A stretch of 12,848 bases of DNA from an uncultured Lachnospiraceae bacterium (GTDB lineage: Bacteria > Bacillota > Clostridia > Lachnospirales > Lachnospiraceae): NCBI GenBank assembly GCA_910586955.1, contig CAJUMM010000018.1, forward strand, positions 28,105-40,952, written 5' to 3'. Positions 1 to 6,466 of the stretch are shown piece by piece. Within the stretch, counting starts at the first letter, position 1. The number at the start of each line of letters is the position of its first letter. A program made the translations under genes and the position numbers. The notes under the pieces were generated by a model. The model saw only the letters and a list, made by a program, of their open reading frames with translations. It did not search any database and was not told the origin of the DNA.

Positions 1-8
1 GCGTCAGG

Positions 9-1316
9 GTGTACTATGCAAAGTCACCGGCAGAGCTTAGGCAGGCGGATATGGAGGGAAAGACCGTGAAAGTTGAGGGAGCCCTCCACACCATCCGCCA
101 TATGGGGGAGGTGGCCTTTGTCATTCTGCGGAACCGGGGCGGCCTTCTGCAGTGCGTCTATGAGGAAGGAACTGCGGATTTTGACCTGAAAAGCTTAAAG
201 GAAGAGGCTTGCGTGGAGGCGGAAGGCGTGGTGCGCTTTGAAGAGCGGGCTCCCTTAGGTGTGGAGCTGCAGCTAAGGAGCGTGCGGATCCTTTCAAAGC
301 CGGATAAGCCCCTTCCTCTGGCAGTTTCCAAGTGGAAGATGAATGTTTCCCTGGAGGCCAGGCTGGATATGCGCCCGGTGGCTCTCCGGAATGTGCGGGA
401 GCGTGCCAAGTTCCGGATCCAGGAGGGAATTGTGCGGGCTTTCCGGGATTTCCTGTATGATCAAGGTTTTACGGAGATCCATACCCCCAAGATCGGGGCC
501 AAGGGAGCCGAGGGAGGTTCCAACCTCTTCCGCCTGGATTATTTTCATCACCCGGCGGTGCTGGCCCAAAGCCCCCAGTTCTACAAGCAGATGATGGTAG
601 GCGTCTTTGACCGGGTCTTTGAGACGGGACCGGTGTTCCGGGCGGAAAAGCACAACACCAAGCGGCATCTGAACGAGTACACCAGCCTGGATTTGGAGAT
701 GGGATATATTGAAGGCTTTGGGGATCTGATGGCCATGGAGACGGGATTTCTTCAGTATGCCATGAAGCTTTTGGAAAGGGAGTATGCCCGGGAGCTCCAG
801 ATTCTTTCTGTCACCCTGCCGGATGTTAGCAGGATTCCGGCGGTGCGCTTTGACCGGGCCAAGGAGCTGGCGGCAGAGAAATACGGACGGCAGATCCGCA
901 ACCCCTATGATCTGGAGCCGGAGGAGGAAATGCTGATTGGAAGGTATTTTCAGGAGGAGCAGGGTTCGGACTTTGTGTTTGTAACCCACTATCCCTCGAA
1001 AAAACGTCCCTTTTATGCCATGGATGATCCGGCGGATCCGAAGTTTACCCTGAGTTTTGATCTGCTCTATAAAGGTATGGAGATTACTACGGGAGGCCAG
1101 CGGATTCACGATTACCGGATACTGACAGAGAAACTAGCGGCCCGGGGCATGACAGAGGAGGGCATGGAGCAGTATCTGGACGCTTTCAAGTACGGGATGC
1201 CGCCCCACGGCGGCCTTGGAATTGGACTGGAGCGGCTGACCATGAAGCTTGTAGGGGAAGACAATGTCCGGGAGACCACGCTGTTTCCCAGGGATCTGGG
1301 CCGGCTTACGCCTTGA
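9..1316 (+). CDS. aspS: Aspartyl-tRNA synthetase, archaeal type, predicted non-discriminating (AspRS2)
   Basis: Class II aminoacyl-tRNA synthetase that charges tRNA(Asp) and, by prediction, also tRNA(Asn) with aspartate in the cytoplasm. An N-terminal OB-fold anticodon-binding domain covers about residues 15-100. The catalytic core has motif 2 around FRAEKHNTKRHLNEY (about 215-230) and motif 3 GGLGIGLERL near the C-terminus. The protein ends in LFPRDLGRLTP, typical of archaeal-type AspRS. The 435 residues match that family and are far shorter than bacterial AspRS (about 590). By alignment from memory with the Thermococcus enzyme, the discriminating Trp26 and Lys85 are His27 and Pro82 here, the known pair of non-discriminating enzymes. 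It is first in an operon with gatCAB, 48 bases before gatC. The start used is GTG at 9. The frame is open to the window edge, so a start a few codons upstream is possible. Confidence 0.93.
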   Translation: MYYAKSPAELRQADMEGKTVKVEGALHTIRHMGEVAFVILRNRGGLLQCVYEEGTADFDLKSLKEEACVEAEGVVRFEERAPLGVELQLRSVRILSKPDKPLPLAVSKWKMNVSLEARLDMRPVALRNVRERAKFRIQEGIVRAFRDFLYDQGFTEIHTPKIGAKGAEGGSNLFRLDYFHHPAVLAQSPQFYKQMMVGVFDRVFETGPVFRAEKHNTKRHLNEYTSLDLEMGYIEGFGDLMAMETGFLQYAMKLLEREYARELQILSVTLPDVSRIPAVRFDRAKELAAEKYGRQIRNPYDLEPEEEMLIGRYFQEEQGSDFVFVTHYPSKKRPFYAMDDPADPKFTLSFDLLYKGMEITTGGQRIHDYRILTEKLAARGMTEEGMEQYLDAFKYGMPPHGGLGIGLERLTMKLVGEDNVRETTLFPRDLGRLTP

Positions 1317-1364
1317 GCGAAGGAAATCTGCGTAAAGATTAGATAGAGCTATAAAGGAGAGATT

Positions 1365-1658
1365 ATGGCAAACAAGATATCAAAAGAAACCATAGAATAT
1401 GTAGGAATCCTGGCGAAGCTGGAGCTTGGCGAGGAAGAGAAGGAGCAGGCGGGCCGGGATATGGAACGGATGCTGGACTATATTGACAAATTAAATGAGC
1501 TGGACACGGACGGAGTGGAGCCAATGTCCCACGTATTTGCCATGAGCAACGTATTCCGGGAGGATCGGGTGGAAAACGGGGATAACCGGGAGGCGCTTCT
1601 GGCAGGCGGGCCCAAAGTGAAGGAGGGCTCCTTCCAAGTGCCGAAAACTGTGGAATAA
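1365..1658 (+). CDS. gatC: Asp/Glu-tRNA amidotransferase subunit C
   Basis: Small subunit of the heterotrimeric GatCAB amidotransferase. In this family it wraps around GatA and helps hold GatA and GatB together. The 97-residue length is normal. The N-terminal helical segment (YVGILAKLELGEEEKE, about 12-27) and the later DGVEPMSHV segment (about 49-57) are the usual GatC hallmarks; the C-terminal part is a loop-rich tail. The ATG at 1365 follows a good AAGGAGA site at about 1353. It lies between aspS and gatA in the same operon, and its TAA is 11 bases before a long stem-loop that separates it from gatA. Function is assigned from family and operon context together. Confidence 0.93.
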   Translation: MANKISKETIEYVGILAKLELGEEEKEQAGRDMERMLDYIDKLNELDTDGVEPMSHVFAMSNVFREDRVENGDNREALLAGGPKVKEGSFQVPKTVE

Positions 1659-1668
1659 ATAAAAAACA

Positions 1669-1756
1669 GCATCTGCCCGGAGGGCGCACAGAAGGAAGAG
1701 CAGCCGCAGAGCGGCCGCGAATCCTTCTAGTGAAGGTGCGCCGTCCGGACAGATGC
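1669..1756. repeat. Long stem-loop between gatC and gatA
   Basis: Bases 1669-1688 pair with 1737-1756 at 18 of 20 positions (mismatches at 1676/1749 and 1682/1743). Inside this, 1690-1696 (AGAAGGA) pairs perfectly with 1722-1728, and GCCGC at 1703-1707 pairs with GCGGC at 1711-1715 around an AGA loop. That is about 30 base pairs in 88 bases, filling nearly the whole gatC-gatA gap. No run of T follows, so it is not a normal intrinsic terminator. The gatA ribosome site starts 12 bases after it. It could be an RNA-processing or expression-balancing structure, or a small palindromic repeat inserted in the operon. I do not recognise a known RNA family. Confidence 0.8.
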
Positions 1757-1779
1757 GGAACTGGAATAGGAGAAACTTG

Positions 1780-3234
1780 ATGAATTTGACAGATTTGACA
1801 GCTGCAGAGCTGGGAAAAAAGATTCAGGAAAGAGAAGTGACGGCGGTGGAGGCAGCCAGGGATGCCCTGGCCAGGATCCGGGAAAGGGACAGGGATCTCA
1901 ACTGCTTTATCACAGTGGACGAAGAGGCCGTTATAAGGCGGGCGGAGCAGGTGCAGAAGGAGATAGAGCGGGGAGAACTGACAGGCCCCCTGGCGGGGGT
2001 TCCCGTGGCGGTTAAGGACAATATCTGCACCAAAGGTCTTCGGACCACCTGTGCATCAAAAATTTTATACAACTTTGTGCCGCCCTATTCGGCGGAGGCC
2101 GTAGAGCGCCTGGAGCAGGCAGGAGCCGTGATCCTGGGAAAAACCAATATGGATGAGTTTGCCATGGGCAGCACCACGGAGACTTCGGCGTTTGGACCCG
2201 CCCGGAATCCCTGGAACCGGGACCATGTGCCCGGAGGCTCCTCCGGGGGCTCCTGCGGGGCGGTGGCGGCGGGAGAGTGCGCCTGCGCCCTGGGATCCGA
2301 TACGGGCGGTTCTATCCGCCAGCCCAGCTCTTTCTGCGGCGTGACCGGTCTAAAGCCCACCTACGGAACTGTGTCCAGGTACGGGCTCATTGCCTATGGT
2401 TCCTCCCTGGATCAGATTGGCCCCATTGCCCGGGATGTGACGGACTGCGCTCTTCTTCTGGAAATTTTGGCGTCCCAGGATCCCAAGGACAGCACGTCCC
2501 TTCGGCGGGAGGAGACCCGTTTTGCCCAGGCCCTTAAGACGGATGTGAAGGGAATGAAAATCGGGATCCCCAGGGATTATTTCGGAGAAGGGCTGAATGG
2601 GGAAGTGGGCAAAGCGATTCTGAATGGGGCAGAGGTCCTTCGGGACCAGGGGGCTTTGGTGGAAGAATTTGATTTAAGCCTGGTGGATTATGCCATTCCG
2701 GCCTACTATGTGATTGCCTCTGCGGAGGCCAGCTCCAACCTGGCCCGGTTTGACGGGGTGAAATACGGCTTCCGGGCGGAAGCATATGAGGGCCTGCACC
2801 AGATGTATAAGAAGACCCGCTCCCAGGGCTTTGGAAGCGAGGTTAAGCGGAGGATTATGCTGGGATCTTTTGTCCTAAGCTCCGGATATTACGACGCCTA
2901 CTATCTGAAGGCCCTGCGGACCAAAGCATTGATCCGGCAGGCTTTTGACCGGGCGTTTTCGAAATACGATGTGATTCTGGGACCGGCGGCGCCTGCCACG
3001 GCTCCCAGGCTTGGGGAATCTTTAAAAGATCCCCTTCAGATGTATCTGGGGGATATCTATACGGTGTCGGCCAACCTGGCGGGACTGCCGGGAATCTGTC
3101 TCCCCTGCGGAAGGGACGGGAAGGGCCTGCCCATCGGCCTCCAGCTTCTGGGGGACTGTTTCCGGGAAGACCGGATCCTTCAGGCGGCCTATGCCTTTGA
3201 GCAGGCGGGGGAAAGGAGCGGCGCATATGTCTAA
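1780..3234 (+). CDS. gatA: Asp/Glu-tRNA amidotransferase subunit A (amidase)
   Basis: Amidase-signature subunit of GatCAB. It hydrolyses glutamine (or asparagine), and the ammonia is channelled to GatB for amidation of Asp-tRNA(Asn) or Glu-tRNA(Gln). The Ser-cisSer-Lys triad is visible as Lys79 (AVKDN), Ser154 (PGGSSGGS) and Ser178 (GSDTGGSIRQP). These are the same numbers as in the well-studied Staphylococcus aureus GatA, which supports the chosen start. Length is 484 residues. The ATG at 1780 has an AGGAGAA site at 1768-1774. An in-frame ATG at 1753 lies inside the right arm of the upstream stem-loop, has no ribosome site and would add nine unconserved residues. The end overlaps the gatB start by 8 bases (ATGTCTAA), suggesting translational coupling. 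Confidence 0.97.
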   Translation: MNLTDLTAAELGKKIQEREVTAVEAARDALARIRERDRDLNCFITVDEEAVIRRAEQVQKEIERGELTGPLAGVPVAVKDNICTKGLRTTCASKILYNFVPPYSAEAVERLEQAGAVILGKTNMDEFAMGSTTETSAFGPARNPWNRDHVPGGSSGGSCGAVAAGECACALGSDTGGSIRQPSSFCGVTGLKPTYGTVSRYGLIAYGSSLDQIGPIARDVTDCALLLEILASQDPKDSTSLRREETRFAQALKTDVKGMKIGIPRDYFGEGLNGEVGKAILNGAEVLRDQGALVEEFDLSLVDYAIPAYYVIASAEASSNLARFDGVKYGFRAEAYEGLHQMYKKTRSQGFGSEVKRRIMLGSFVLSSGYYDAYYLKALRTKALIRQAFDRAFSKYDVILGPAAPATAPRLGESLKDPLQMYLGDIYTVSANLAGLPGICLPCGRDGKGLPIGLQLLGDCFREDRILQAAYAFEQAGERSGAYV

Positions 3235-4663
3235 ACAGTATGAGACGGTAATCGGTCTGGAGGTTCATGTGGAGCTTGCCACAAAGACAAAAATTTTCTG
3301 TGCCTGCAGCACGGAATTCGGAGGAGCCCCCAACACCCATGTCTGTCCGGTGTGTATGGGGATGCCGGGAGCCCTGCCGGTGCTGAATAAAAAGGTGGTG
3401 GAGTATGCCGTGGCTGTGGGGCTTGCCACAAACTGCACCATTACCAGGCACTGCAAATTTGACCGGAAGAATTACTTTTATCCGGATAATCCCCAAAACT
3501 ATCAGATCTCCCAGCTCTATGCCCCGGTGTGCAGGAACGGCTTCGTGGAGATTGAGACCCCGGGCGGGAGCAAAAAGATCGGGATACATGAGATTCATAT
3601 GGAAGAGGATGCCGGAAAACTCATTCATGACCAGTGGGAGGACTGTTCTCTGGTAGATTACAACCGGAGCGGCGTTCCCCTGATAGAGATTGTGTCGGAG
3701 CCGGACATGGGAAATGCCCAGGAGGTTATGGCTTATCTGGAGAAGCTCCGACTGCTGATTCAGTATCTGGGTGCCTCCGACTGCAAGCTTCAGGAGGGTT
3801 CTATGCGGGCGGACGTGAACCTGTCTGTCCGGGAGGCGGGAAGCGGGAGTCTCGGGACCCGGACGGAGATGAAGAACCTGAACTCCTTTAAGGCTATTGC
3901 CCGGGCCATTGAGGGGGAGCGGGCCCGGCAGATCGAACTTCTGGAAGAGGGGAAAGACGTGGTGCAGGAGACCAGGCGGTGGGATGACAATAAGGAATAT
4001 TCTTATGCCATGCGCTCCAAGGAGGATGCCCAGGATTACCGCTATTTCCCGGATCCGGATCTGGTTCCCGTGGATATCAGCGAGGAATGGCTTCAGGAAA
4101 TCCGGGACCGCCAGCCGGAGTTTTGCACGGAAAAGCTGGCCAGGTATAAAAAGGAATTTGACATTCCCGACTATGACGCCCGGATTCTAACGGGATCCAA
4201 ACGTCTGGCGGATCTTTTTGAGGCGGCGGCTGCCATTTGCGGCAAACCTAAGAAGGTGTCCAACTGGCTGATGGGAGAGACCATGCGCCTCTTAAAGGAG
4301 GAGGGAATGGAACCGGAGGATCTTTCCTTTTCTCCTAAGCATCTGGCGGCGCTTATTGATCTGGTGGACAGCGGAACCATTAACGGTACGGCGGCCAAAG
4401 AAGTGTTTGAGCATATTTTCCGGGAGGATAAGGATCCGGAAAAATATGTAGAGGAAAAGGGCCTCAAGGCAGTCAGCGACGAGGGAGCCCTCCGGGAGGC
4501 GGTCTCCCGGGCGATTGCCGCCAACCCAAAATCCGTAGAAGATTACCGCAGCGGAAAGGGAAAGGCCTTAGGCTTTCTGGTGGGCCAGGTTATGAAAGCC
4601 ATGGAGGGAAAGGCCAATCCTGCTCTTGTGAATCGGATTTTAAAAGATTTTTTGGAAAGTTGA
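3227..4663 (+). CDS. gatB: Asp/Glu-tRNA amidotransferase subunit B
   Basis: Kinase and tRNA-binding subunit of GatCAB. It phosphorylates the misacylated Asp- or Glu-tRNA with ATP and completes the transamidation. The N-terminal cradle domain opens with YETVIGLEVHVEL, followed by the zinc-binding cysteines in CACSTEFG and HVCPVCMG and by the GSMRADVNLS motif (about 190-200). A C-terminal helical/YqeY-like tail (about 330-478) contains LIDLVDSGTINGTAAKEVFE and VGQVMKAMEGKANPALVN. The 478-residue length is normal. The ATG at 3227 has AAAGGAG at 3212-3218. A longer upstream frame (ATG at 3191) lies inside gatA and is rejected. It is the last gene of the aspS-gatCAB operon, and a candidate promoter overlaps its TGA stop. 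Confidence 0.97.
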   Translation: MSKQYETVIGLEVHVELATKTKIFCACSTEFGGAPNTHVCPVCMGMPGALPVLNKKVVEYAVAVGLATNCTITRHCKFDRKNYFYPDNPQNYQISQLYAPVCRNGFVEIETPGGSKKIGIHEIHMEEDAGKLIHDQWEDCSLVDYNRSGVPLIEIVSEPDMGNAQEVMAYLEKLRLLIQYLGASDCKLQEGSMRADVNLSVREAGSGSLGTRTEMKNLNSFKAIARAIEGERARQIELLEEGKDVVQETRRWDDNKEYSYAMRSKEDAQDYRYFPDPDLVPVDISEEWLQEIRDRQPEFCTEKLARYKKEFDIPDYDARILTGSKRLADLFEAAAAICGKPKKVSNWLMGETMRLLKEEGMEPEDLSFSPKHLAALIDLVDSGTINGTAAKEVFEHIFREDKDPEKYVEEKGLKAVSDEGALREAVSRAIAANPKSVEDYRSGKGKALGFLVGQVMKAMEGKANPALVNRILKDFLES

Positions 4664-4689
4664 CATAATTGTCACAATTTTGTTAGAAA
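4660..4689 (+). promoter_or_regulatory. Candidate promoter and palindromic operator overlapping the gatB stop
   Basis: TTGACA at 4660-4665, which includes the gatB TGA, is followed 18 bases later by TAGAAA at 4684-4689 as a weak -10. Two overlapping palindromes lie in the spacer: TGACA-taat-TGTCA (4661-4674) and AATTGT-c-ACAATT (4667-4679). A 9-base direct repeat TGTTAGAAA follows at 4681-4689 and 4691-4699. The arrangement suggests a repressor-controlled promoter for the downstream deacetylase gene. The -10 match is only 4 of 6, so promoter activity is uncertain, though the palindromes are plain. Confidence 0.4.
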
Positions 4690-4725
4690 GTGTTAGAAAT
4701 CTGTGATACATCCCAAGGGTTCACG

Positions 4726-4734
4726 TGCTATAAT
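4726..4734 (+). promoter_or_regulatory. Extended -10 promoter upstream of the deacetylase-like gene
   Basis: The extended -10 sequence TGCTATAAT has a perfect TATAAT hexamer at 4729-4734. There is no good -35 at the usual distance, as expected of extended -10 promoters. Transcription would begin near 4741, inside the left arm of the next hairpin, about 70 bases before the ATG at 4813. Confidence 0.6.
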
Positions 4735-4736
4735 AA

Positions 4737-4783
4737 CAGCGTCGGCGGCGGGAAGGTTTTTCCCTGCCGGCGCTGTTTCGTTT
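4737..4783 (+). terminator. Terminator-like GC-rich hairpin after gatB
   Basis: CAGCG at 4737-4741 through 4754 pairs with 4759-4775 in a stem of about 16-17 pairs, with G-T pairs and one bulged C (4749), closed by a small loop. It is followed by TTTCGTTT (4776-4783). This fits an intrinsic terminator for the aspS-gatCAB transcript 74 bases after the gatB stop. It may also act as a leader hairpin for the deacetylase-like gene, because the extended -10 promoter lies just before it. The T run is interrupted, so termination may be partial. Confidence 0.5.
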
Positions 4784-4812
4784 GGCGGATTGTGCAGTTG
4801 GGGAGTTGGGAT

Positions 4813-6048
4813 ATGAGAAGGGTGTGGATTTTCAGAAGTCTGGCGGTGCTTTGGGTGGCAGTTTCCCTGGTGTGGATTCTGTCTCTTGCTTTCCGGGACG
4901 GGGCGGAAACCCGGGCGGTATTTGCGGAGACGCCTTTTTTATTTGCGGAAAGGCAGCAGATTATTCAGGACCGGGTGATTGAGCGGACCCTGGAAAAAGC
5001 GGAAGGACTGGCAGAGGGATTTTTCTGCCAGGAGGCCCTTAAGACCCTGGAGGAGATCCCGGAGATGTACCGGGAGGATGGGCGGGTTGCCGCCGCCAGG
5101 GAGCGGTTTGAAAAGATCCGGGATGGCATGGTGCTCTATGAGGAGCCGGTGCGCCATATTTTCTTCCATTCCCTGATTGTGGATACGGATCTGGCCTTTG
5201 ACGGAGATTATATGGCAAACGGTTATAATTACTGGATGACTACCGTTCTGGAATTTGAGCGCATTCTGGAGCAGATGTACGAGAAGGGATTTATCCTAAT
5301 CGATATCCATGACATTGAGCACCCTCTGGTGCCGGAAGGCCGGATTCCTTTTGTGCTTTCTATTGATGATGTGAACTATTATGAATATATGAAGGGAGAC
5401 GGCTTTGCGGACCGCCTGGTGCTGGATGAAAACGGGGATGTGAAGAATCTCTATCTGGAAGCCGACGGGACGGAGAAAATCGGGAATTATGACGTGATGC
5501 CTATTTTGGATGAATTTGTAAAGGAGCATCCGGACTTTTCCCTCCGGGGAGTCAAGGGAGTGATTGCGGAGACGGGCTATGAGGGCACTCTGGGTTACCG
5601 GACCAATGATTTGGAGTCGCCTACCTTGGAGGCGGATCGGGAAAGTGCCAGAAAGGTGGCAGAGAGGCTTAAGGAGACGGGCTGGCAGTTTGCCGTTCAC
5701 GGCTACGGGCACCGGCACACGCCGAAGCTGACGCTGGGAGAGCTTCAGGCCGATACCCGCCAGTGGAAGGAGGAGGTGGGAAGCCTGGTGGGGGAGACGG
5801 ATGTTTATATCTATCCTTACGGGGAAGAAGTGGAATATCCAAGCCCTCATCTGGCGTACCTTCAGGAAGAGGGCTTCCGGTATTACTGCGGGGTATGGAC
5901 CAAACCCTTTGTCCAGGTGGAGGAGGGATATATCCGACAGACCCGGTGCAATCTGGACGGCTATACGCTGGCCACCAAGGATGAAGTGGTGGCAGATATG
6001 ATTGATACGGCTTATACCAGGGACCCGGCCCGGCCGCCTTTGGAGTGA
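4813..6048 (+). CDS. Membrane-anchored polysaccharide-deacetylase-like protein
   Basis: Predicted extracytoplasmic hydrolase with a NodB-like (carbohydrate esterase 4) fold, probably acting on cell-wall or surface glycans; the substrate is unknown. An uncleaved signal anchor covers about residues 6-27, preceded by MRR. A charged, helical, possibly coiled stretch (45-105) links it to the catalytic part. SIDDVNYY (183-190) corresponds to the TFDDG metal and base motif with Asp185 and Asp186. HGYGH (296-300) is the H-x3-H metal pair, and YPYG (334-337) is the third motif. Motif 1 lacks the usual Gly and has Val instead. About 110 residues separate motifs 1 and 2, longer than in a minimal NodB domain, so an insertion is likely. 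The ATG at 4813 has GGGGAG about seven bases upstream. A longer frame (ATG at 4690) starts in the promoter region and is rejected. Length is 411 residues. Confidence 0.8.
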   Translation: MRRVWIFRSLAVLWVAVSLVWILSLAFRDGAETRAVFAETPFLFAERQQIIQDRVIERTLEKAEGLAEGFFCQEALKTLEEIPEMYREDGRVAAARERFEKIRDGMVLYEEPVRHIFFHSLIVDTDLAFDGDYMANGYNYWMTTVLEFERILEQMYEKGFILIDIHDIEHPLVPEGRIPFVLSIDDVNYYEYMKGDGFADRLVLDENGDVKNLYLEADGTEKIGNYDVMPILDEFVKEHPDFSLRGVKGVIAETGYEGTLGYRTNDLESPTLEADRESARKVAERLKETGWQFAVHGYGHRHTPKLTLGELQADTRQWKEEVGSLVGETDVYIYPYGEEVEYPSPHLAYLQEEGFRYYCGVWTKPFVQVEEGYIRQTRCNLDGYTLATKDEVVADMIDTAYTRDPARPPLE

Positions 6049-6071
6049 CGGGACAGTCCAGAATATAAAAA

Positions 6072-6106
6072 GAGCGCAGTTCCGTCTCGGGGAACTGCGC
6101 AGTCTT
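6072..6106. terminator. Bidirectional intrinsic terminator
   Basis: GCGCAGTTCC (6074-6083) and GGAACTGCGC (6091-6100) form a perfect 10-base-pair stem with a 7-base loop. On the plus strand it is followed by AGTCTTTT; on the minus strand by TCTTTTTATAT. It can end both the deacetylase-like transcript (stop at 6048) and the convergent cold shock gene (stop at 6116). The minus-direction T run is the better one. Confidence 0.88.
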
Positions 6107-6115
6107 TTCCAGGTT

Positions 6116-6316
6116 TTACAGTCTATTTACGTTGATAGCCTGTGGTCCTTTTTCACCGTCTACGATGTCGTATTCAACTTCCTGGCCCTCTTCCAGGGAT
6201 TTAAAGCCCTCCATGGTGATGCCGGAATAGTGTACGAATACATCCTTTCCCTCTTCATCAGAAATAAAGCCGTAACCCTTCTGATTGTTGAACCACTTTA
6301 CTGTACCCTTGCTCAT
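6116..6316 (-). CDS. Cold shock protein (CspA family, single-domain RNA chaperone)
   Basis: Small cytoplasmic single-stranded nucleic-acid-binding protein of the cold shock domain family that melts RNA structure. All 66 residues form one OB-fold. RNP1 is KGYGFI (13-18), RNP2 is VFVHY (26-30), and the protein starts with the typical MSKGTVKWFN. The ATG at 6316 has GGAGGT a few bases upstream; an upstream in-frame ATG at 6343 lies before that site and is rejected. The gene is monocistronic, with its own promoter (TTGACA/TATGCT) and a strong terminator. It sits on the opposite strand between two exported-enzyme genes. Which csp paralogue it is cannot be decided from sequence alone. Confidence 0.96.
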   Translation of the reverse strand: MSKGTVKWFNNQKGYGFISDEEGKDVFVHYSGITMEGFKSLEEGQEVEYDIVDGEKGPQAINVNRL

Positions 6317-6381
6317 TACGTTACCTCCAAAATAATAAGACAATATAGTGTTGTTGCGTTGTTGCGTTACGCGACTTTTTT

Positions 6382-6410
6382 AGCATATCATAAAGAAAAA
6401 ATACTGTCAA
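6382..6410 (-). promoter_or_regulatory. Sigma-A promoter of the cold shock gene
   Basis: On the minus strand a perfect TTGACA -35 (6405-6410) is followed after 17 bases by TATGCT (6382-6387) as -10. Transcription would start near 6375 and give a leader of about 60 bases. The leader holds a tandem 8-base repeat (plus-strand TTGTTGCG at 6351-6358 and 6359-6366). A leader of this kind is common upstream of csp genes. Confidence 0.85.
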
Positions 6411-6466
6411 CAAATAATTGGTTCTAAAAAAGGGATTTTCTGCATAATTTTTCATAAAGGAAACAA

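Noticed and set aside
294..1109. 271-codon minus-strand open frame inside aspS
   Set aside because: It is a shadow of the conserved aspS gene, with no ribosome site and a composition typical of an antisense frame.
2855..3628. 257-codon minus-strand open frame across gatA and gatB
   Set aside because: It is antisense to two fully conserved genes and has no domain or start signal.
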